Shown here piece by piece: positions 7,369 through 11,361 of a stretch of DNA of 11,361 nt. Under the pieces are notes generated by a model. The model was not told the DNA's origin. It saw only the letters and a list, made by a program, of their open reading frames with translations, and did not search any database. A program made the position numbers and the translations under genes. Source of the DNA: JAQGMO01 sp050954505 (GTDB lineage Bacteria > Pseudomonadota > Gammaproteobacteria > Burkholderiales > Burkholderiaceae_D); NCBI GenBank assembly GCA_050954505.1, contig JBPBPY010000170.1, positions 1 through 11,361 on the forward strand. The letters run 5' to 3'. Within the stretch, counting starts at the first letter, position 1; each line of letters begins with the position of its first letter.

Positions 7369-7394
7369 GCAAATCGGCAAGGATGCCCATTTGC
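7369..7394 (+). other. Small interrupted hairpin between the SPOR gene and cvpA
   Basis: GCAAAT (7369-7374) pairs with ATTTGC (7389-7394), and inside it GGC pairs with GCC across one C-C mismatch, with a six-base loop. No T-run follows. Next to it, 14 bases at 7401-7414 are repeated with two mismatches at 7415-7428. The rest of this 154-base gap (7311-7464) shows no convincing gene or promoter. Confidence 0.3.
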
Positions 7395-7464
7395 CTCGAG
7401 CGCAGTTGCCTTGACGCAGTTGCTCTGAAATTCGCATGCCGGGCTACCCATTTGCTGCAACAGC

Positions 7465-7953
7465 ATGACTATTTTTGATTATCTGGTTTTGTTCGTGATG
7501 GTATGTTCCGTGATCATCAGCATGCTGCGCGGCTTGATCAAGGAAGTGCTGTCATTGCTGGGCTGGGTGATTGCGCTGGTCGTGGCCAATGCCTACGGCG
7601 AAGCATTGGGTACCATGCTGCCCGACTTCCTGCCCGGCGAGCTGACCCGCCTGATCGTCGCCTTTGTGGTGCTGTTCATCGGCACGCGCATCCTGGTGGG
7701 GTTGCTGGCCTCGGCGCTGGAAGCGGTGGTCAAGGCCAGTGGGCTGACCACCGTCGACCGCGGGCTGGGGGCGCTGTTCGGCGTAGCGCGCGGTCTGGTG
7801 ATCGTGCTGACGGCGGTGCTGCTGTGTGGCATGACCGCGGTGCCGCAGCAGGAATTCTGGAAACAGGCGAAGTTCAGTTCGATGGCGCAGGAGGCAGCAC
7901 TGGGCGTGTTGCCACTGTTGCCGGGCGGTTTTGCAAGCCATGTGCATTTCTGA
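7465..7953 (+). CDS. cvpA: CvpA family membrane protein
   Basis: CvpA is a small inner-membrane protein first named for its need in colicin V production; its biochemical role remains poorly defined, with links to envelope stress resistance. The 162-aa product starts MTIFDYLVLFVMVCS and has about four hydrophobic segments (roughly residues 5-20, 28-46, 62-83 and 101-120). Family features are RGLIKEVLSLLGWVIAL and the small-residue stretch VDRGLGALFGVARGLVIV. Length and position directly before purF match E. coli, but here 218 bases separate the two genes. The ribosome site before ATG 7465 is weak. Confidence 0.92.
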   Translation: MTIFDYLVLFVMVCSVIISMLRGLIKEVLSLLGWVIALVVANAYGEALGTMLPDFLPGELTRLIVAFVVLFIGTRILVGLLASALEAVVKASGLTTVDRGLGALFGVARGLVIVLTAVLLCGMTAVPQQEFWKQAKFSSMAQEAALGVLPLLPGGFASHVHF

Positions 7954-8171
7954 CTGGCTTGCATGCAGTGCAAGACGATGAGACGGCAAGACGAAAAACG
8001 ACACGACGATCGTAAAACATGGCGTGGACGGCAAGTGGGTGTGACGGTGGCAGCCTGGGGCAAACCCGGGCGCGGACTCTGCCACATGGCGCTTGTCCAG
8101 CGCAAATCGGATGACAGAATTTTTTTTGCAGTTTTTCGCAATATTTTGCTTTATACGCAAGGAGTTCCACC
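7954..8171 (+). other. cvpA-purF intergenic region, possible purF control region
   Basis: This 218-base gap starts with a short hairpin just past the cvpA stop (CTTGCA 7958-7963 with TGCAAG 7969-7974, no T-run). A purine-rich, vaguely repetitive stretch follows (about 7970-8020), then a strongly AT-rich tract (8117-8155) just before purF. A very weak promoter candidate is TTGTCC (8093-8098), 16 bases, CAGAAT (8115-8120). No believable gene lies here: the frame open from 7963 runs into purF and looks like a shadow. A start of purF transcription here is plausible but unproven. Confidence 0.35.
8159..8164 (+). promoter_or_regulatory. Ribosome binding site of purF
   Basis: AAGGAG lies seven bases before ATG 8172. 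It is the strongest ribosome site in the window and fixes the purF start so that Cys follows Met directly. Confidence 0.85.
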
Positions 8172-9689
<1,518 letters not shown>

Positions 9690-9706
9690 CAGGCGGTTTT
9701 ACACGA

Positions 9707-9775
9707 ACCTGCATGCTGGTTCGCAGCGGCGGCGCGCGCAAGTTCTTTGCGGCGCCGCCGTTTCGCCATGCAGGT
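9707..9775 (+). terminator. Long nested stem-loop after purF, possible terminator
   Basis: Outer arms ACCTGCATG (9707-9715) and CATGCAGGT (9767-9775) pair over 9 bp. Inside, CGGCGGCGC (9727-9735) pairs with GCGCCGCCG (9752-9760), and inside that CGCAA (9737-9741) with TTGCG (9747-9751) around a five-base loop. The inner stem is followed by only TTT (9761-9763). The structure begins 17 bases after the purF stop, so a terminator or mRNA-stabilising role is likely, but the weak T-run leaves the type open. Confidence 0.55.
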
Positions 9776-9794
9776 GCCGCGAATCGATACACTG

Positions 9795-9896
9795 GGCAGC
9801 GGCATATTCACCGGCAACGTCACAGGCAATGTCACAGGCAACTTCGCCGGCACCGTCACTGGCGACGTCACCGACCACTTCACCGGCATTTTCACT
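9795..9896. repeat. Degenerate 12-base tandem array before the sulfur enzyme gene
   Basis: About eight units of 12 bases run in phase, starting at 9795 (weak), 9807, 9819, 9831, 9843, 9855, 9867 and 9879, with a half unit at 9891. The consensus is close to GTCACCGGCAAC. Units at 9819 and 9831 differ by one base. Because 12 is a multiple of three, the array is open in the frame of the downstream gene and would read as repeated VTGN if translated. The downstream family normally starts after it, so I take it as non-coding. It ends 15 bases before ATG 9912. Confidence 0.75.
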
Positions 9897-9911
9897 ACTA
9901 GGCAAGCGATC

Positions 9912-11150
9912 ATGAGCGAACAAAAAAAATACGGCTTCACGACCACCATTTTGCACAGCGACCGGCAAAAGCCGATCGAGCATGGCTCGCTGCACAAGCC
10001 GATCCACACTTCGGTGGCGTTCGGCTATCGCGATGCCCGCGAGCTGGCCTCGGTATTCCAGGGCAAGACGCCCGGCTTTCGTTATGGCCGCCAGGGCAAT
10101 CCGACGGTCACGGCCCTGGAGGAGAAGGTCAACCGCATGGAAGATGGTTTTGCCACCATCTGTTTTGCCACCGGCATGGCAGCCATCGGTGCCATCGTGC
10201 AGGGGCTGGTGCGCCATGGCGACCATATCGTCTCGTCCGGTTTTTTGTTTGGCAATACCAACAGCTTGTGGCAAACCGTCGACCTGCAGGGCGCCAGCAT
10301 CAGCCTGGTCGATGCTACCGATGTGGCCCAGGTGGAAGCGGCGCTGACACCGGCAACCCGCATCGTGTTTGTCGAAACCATTGCCAATCCGCGTACCCAG
10401 GTCGCCGACCTTGAACGCATCGGCGCATTGTGCAAGGCACGCGGAATTTTGTTCATCGTCGATAACACCATGACGTCGCCGTATCTGTTTCAACCGAAGA
10501 CCGTTGGCGCCGGGCTGGTCATCAATGCGCTGACCAAGTCGATCGGCGGGCATGGCATTGCCCTCGGTGGCGCCATTACCGACACCGGCCTGTATGACTG
10601 GTCGGTCTATCCGCACATTGTCGAGAGCATCCGGAAATTTCCCGTCATCCAGTGGGGCAGTGCGCAGCTGCGCGCCAAGTCGCTACGCGATTTTGGCGGC
10701 GCTCTGGGGCCTGAAGCGGCCCACCACCTGGCAGTCGGCGCTGAAACCATGGCCCTGCGCATCGAGCGGGAATGCAGCACGGCGCTGGCGCTGGCCACCA
10801 TGCTGGCAGCCGATGAGCGGGTCGCTGCGGTGCATTACCCCGGCTTGCCATCGCATCCCCAGCATGCCCTGGCGAAATCGCTGTTTCGCGGCTTTGGCGG
10901 CTTGCTCAGTTTCGAGCTCAAGGAAGGCATCGATTGTTTCGACTATCTCAACTGCTTGAAACTGGCCATCCCGGCCAGTAACCTCGGTGACACCCGCACT
11001 CTGGTGATTCCGGTGGCACACACGATTTTCTTTGAAATGGGGGCCGAACGCCGGGCCAGCATGGGGATTGCGGAATCATTGATCCGGGTGTCAGTCGGCA
11101 TCGAGGACGAATCCGACCTGCTGGAAGATTTTCGCCAGGCGCTGGCTTGA
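9912..11150 (+). CDS. PLP-dependent cystathionine gamma-synthase family enzyme
   Basis: This is a member of the Cys/Met-metabolism PLP enzyme family (cystathionine gamma-synthase, O-acyl-homoserine sulfhydrylases, methionine gamma-lyase). The 412-aa product shows FRYGRQGNPT, the cofactor-binding FATGMAAIGAIV, VETIANPRTQ, VDNTMTSPYLF and the PLP Lys209 in ALTKSIGGHG. The C-terminal SNLGDTRTLVIPVAHTIF and ASMGIAESLIRVSVGIE are family-typical. In many Burkholderiales a gene for O-succinylhomoserine sulfhydrylase (metZ) follows purF, but the N-terminus MSEQKKYGFTTTILHSDRQ fits a subgroup usually annotated only at family level, so substrate and symbol are left open. ATG 9912 is chosen because family similarity begins there, although the frame is open back through the repeat array to ATG 9768. 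The ribosome site is weak. Confidence 0.88.
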   Translation: MSEQKKYGFTTTILHSDRQKPIEHGSLHKPIHTSVAFGYRDARELASVFQGKTPGFRYGRQGNPTVTALEEKVNRMEDGFATICFATGMAAIGAIVQGLVRHGDHIVSSGFLFGNTNSLWQTVDLQGASISLVDATDVAQVEAALTPATRIVFVETIANPRTQVADLERIGALCKARGILFIVDNTMTSPYLFQPKTVGAGLVINALTKSIGGHGIALGGAITDTGLYDWSVYPHIVESIRKFPVIQWGSAQLRAKSLRDFGGALGPEAAHHLAVGAETMALRIERECSTALALATMLAADERVAAVHYPGLPSHPQHALAKSLFRGFGGLLSFELKEGIDCFDYLNCLKLAIPASNLGDTRTLVIPVAHTIFFEMGAERRASMGIAESLIRVSVGIEDESDLLEDFRQALA

Positions 11151-11154
11151 ATCG

Positions 11155-11174
11155 GCGCTGCAGCACTGCAGCGC
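11155..11174. terminator. Perfect palindrome between convergent genes
   Basis: GCGCTGCAG (11155-11163) and CTGCAGCGC (11166-11174) are exact reverse complements, so about 8 bp can pair with a four-base loop. It lies in the 31 bases between the convergent stops. No good T-run follows on either strand (ATTGGTTT on +), so a two-way terminator role is plausible but weak. Confidence 0.4.
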
Positions 11175-11181
11175 ATTGGTT

Positions 11182-11361
11182 TCAGGGCAGTAATTCCCGG
11201 GCTTTCACCGGGTCCAGCCATTTCGGCTCCAGCGATGGAACATAATGCAGCATGGCGTGCACAAGTGCCTCGGGATCGGACTCGTGCAGCAGCAGCGCAG
11301 CGTGATTGCTGCGCAAAAATCCCTGGCTGACGATGTGCTGCAGGAAGGACAGCATGCCATC
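11182..11361 (-). CDS. C-terminal part of a LOG / TIGR00730-family Rossmann-fold protein (partial)
   Basis: On the minus strand a frame is open from the right edge to TGA at 11182-11184, giving 59 residues (start DGMLSFLQHIVSQGFLR, end PKWLDPVKARELLP). The pattern of a DG-L-FL-H-V-GF-R segment, a hydrophobic strand followed by an acidic D/E-P turn (LLLHESDPEALV), and a PKWLD motif near the end is what I recognise from the end of LOG-family proteins. These are lysine-decarboxylase-like Rossmann folds, several of which cleave ribose 5'-phosphate from nucleoside monophosphates (for example cytokinin ribotides). The diagnostic PGGxGTxxE motif lies outside the window, so the call depends on the tail alone. 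Confidence 0.6.
   Translation of the reverse strand, partial: DGMLSFLQHIVSQGFLRSNHAALLLHESDPEALVHAMLHYVPSLEPKWLDPVKARELLP

Noticed and set aside
7411..7439. TTGACG before cvpA as a -35 element
   Set aside because: No acceptable -10 at 15-19 bases downstream (GCATGC at the expected place).
9795..9896. CRISPR array
   Set aside because: Units are 12 bases, directly adjoining and degenerate, with no spacers and no cas genes.
9690..9911. SAM or SAH riboswitch before the sulfur enzyme gene
   Set aside because: I could not match the nested stem or the repeats to the conserved cores of known SAM or SAH riboswitches.

Overview
The window is a GC-rich, tightly packed piece of a bacterial chromosome. 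The protein sequences and the gene order (fimV end, truA, trpF-trpB-trpA, accD, folC, a SPOR-domain gene, cvpA, purF, then a PLP-dependent sulfur amino acid enzyme) point to a betaproteobacterium of the order Burkholderiales, most likely Oxalobacteraceae. That placement is an inference from remembered family and synteny patterns; no database search was run. All genes but the last are on the + strand.

Layout. Bases 1-57 hold the last codons of an upstream gene, probably fimV. Then come truA (75-920), trpF (923-1609), trpB (1619-2941) and trpA (2941-3744), spaced or overlapping like one operon. A 261-base gap follows, with a degenerate 12-base tandem repeat, a consensus -10 element and a perfect 10-bp hairpin, leading to accD (4006-4881). 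A clear intrinsic terminator (4904-4936) separates accD from folC (4994-6304). Next are a DedD-like SPOR protein (6324-7310), cvpA (7465-7953) and purF (8172-9689). The 222-base gap after purF holds a nested hairpin (9707-9775) and a second 12-base tandem array (9795-9896), then the cystathionine gamma-synthase family gene (9912-11150). The right edge carries the 3' end of a minus-strand LOG/TIGR00730-family gene, convergent with it.

Functionally this is the block known from E. coli as truA...accD-folC-dedD-cvpA-purF, with trpFBA between truA and accD. The genes cover tRNA pseudouridylation, the last steps of tryptophan synthesis, fatty acid synthesis, folate polyglutamylation, cell-division envelope work, purine synthesis and methionine/cysteine metabolism.

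The main anomaly is that trpB is interrupted by an in-frame TAA (2234-2236). The reading frame is otherwise intact and well conserved on both sides, so this is either a recent inactivating nonsense change or a sequence error. The next most interesting signals are the two 12-base-period arrays and the strong hairpins in the gaps before accD and the sulfur enzyme gene, and Glu instead of Asp at the catalytic position 60 of TrpA.
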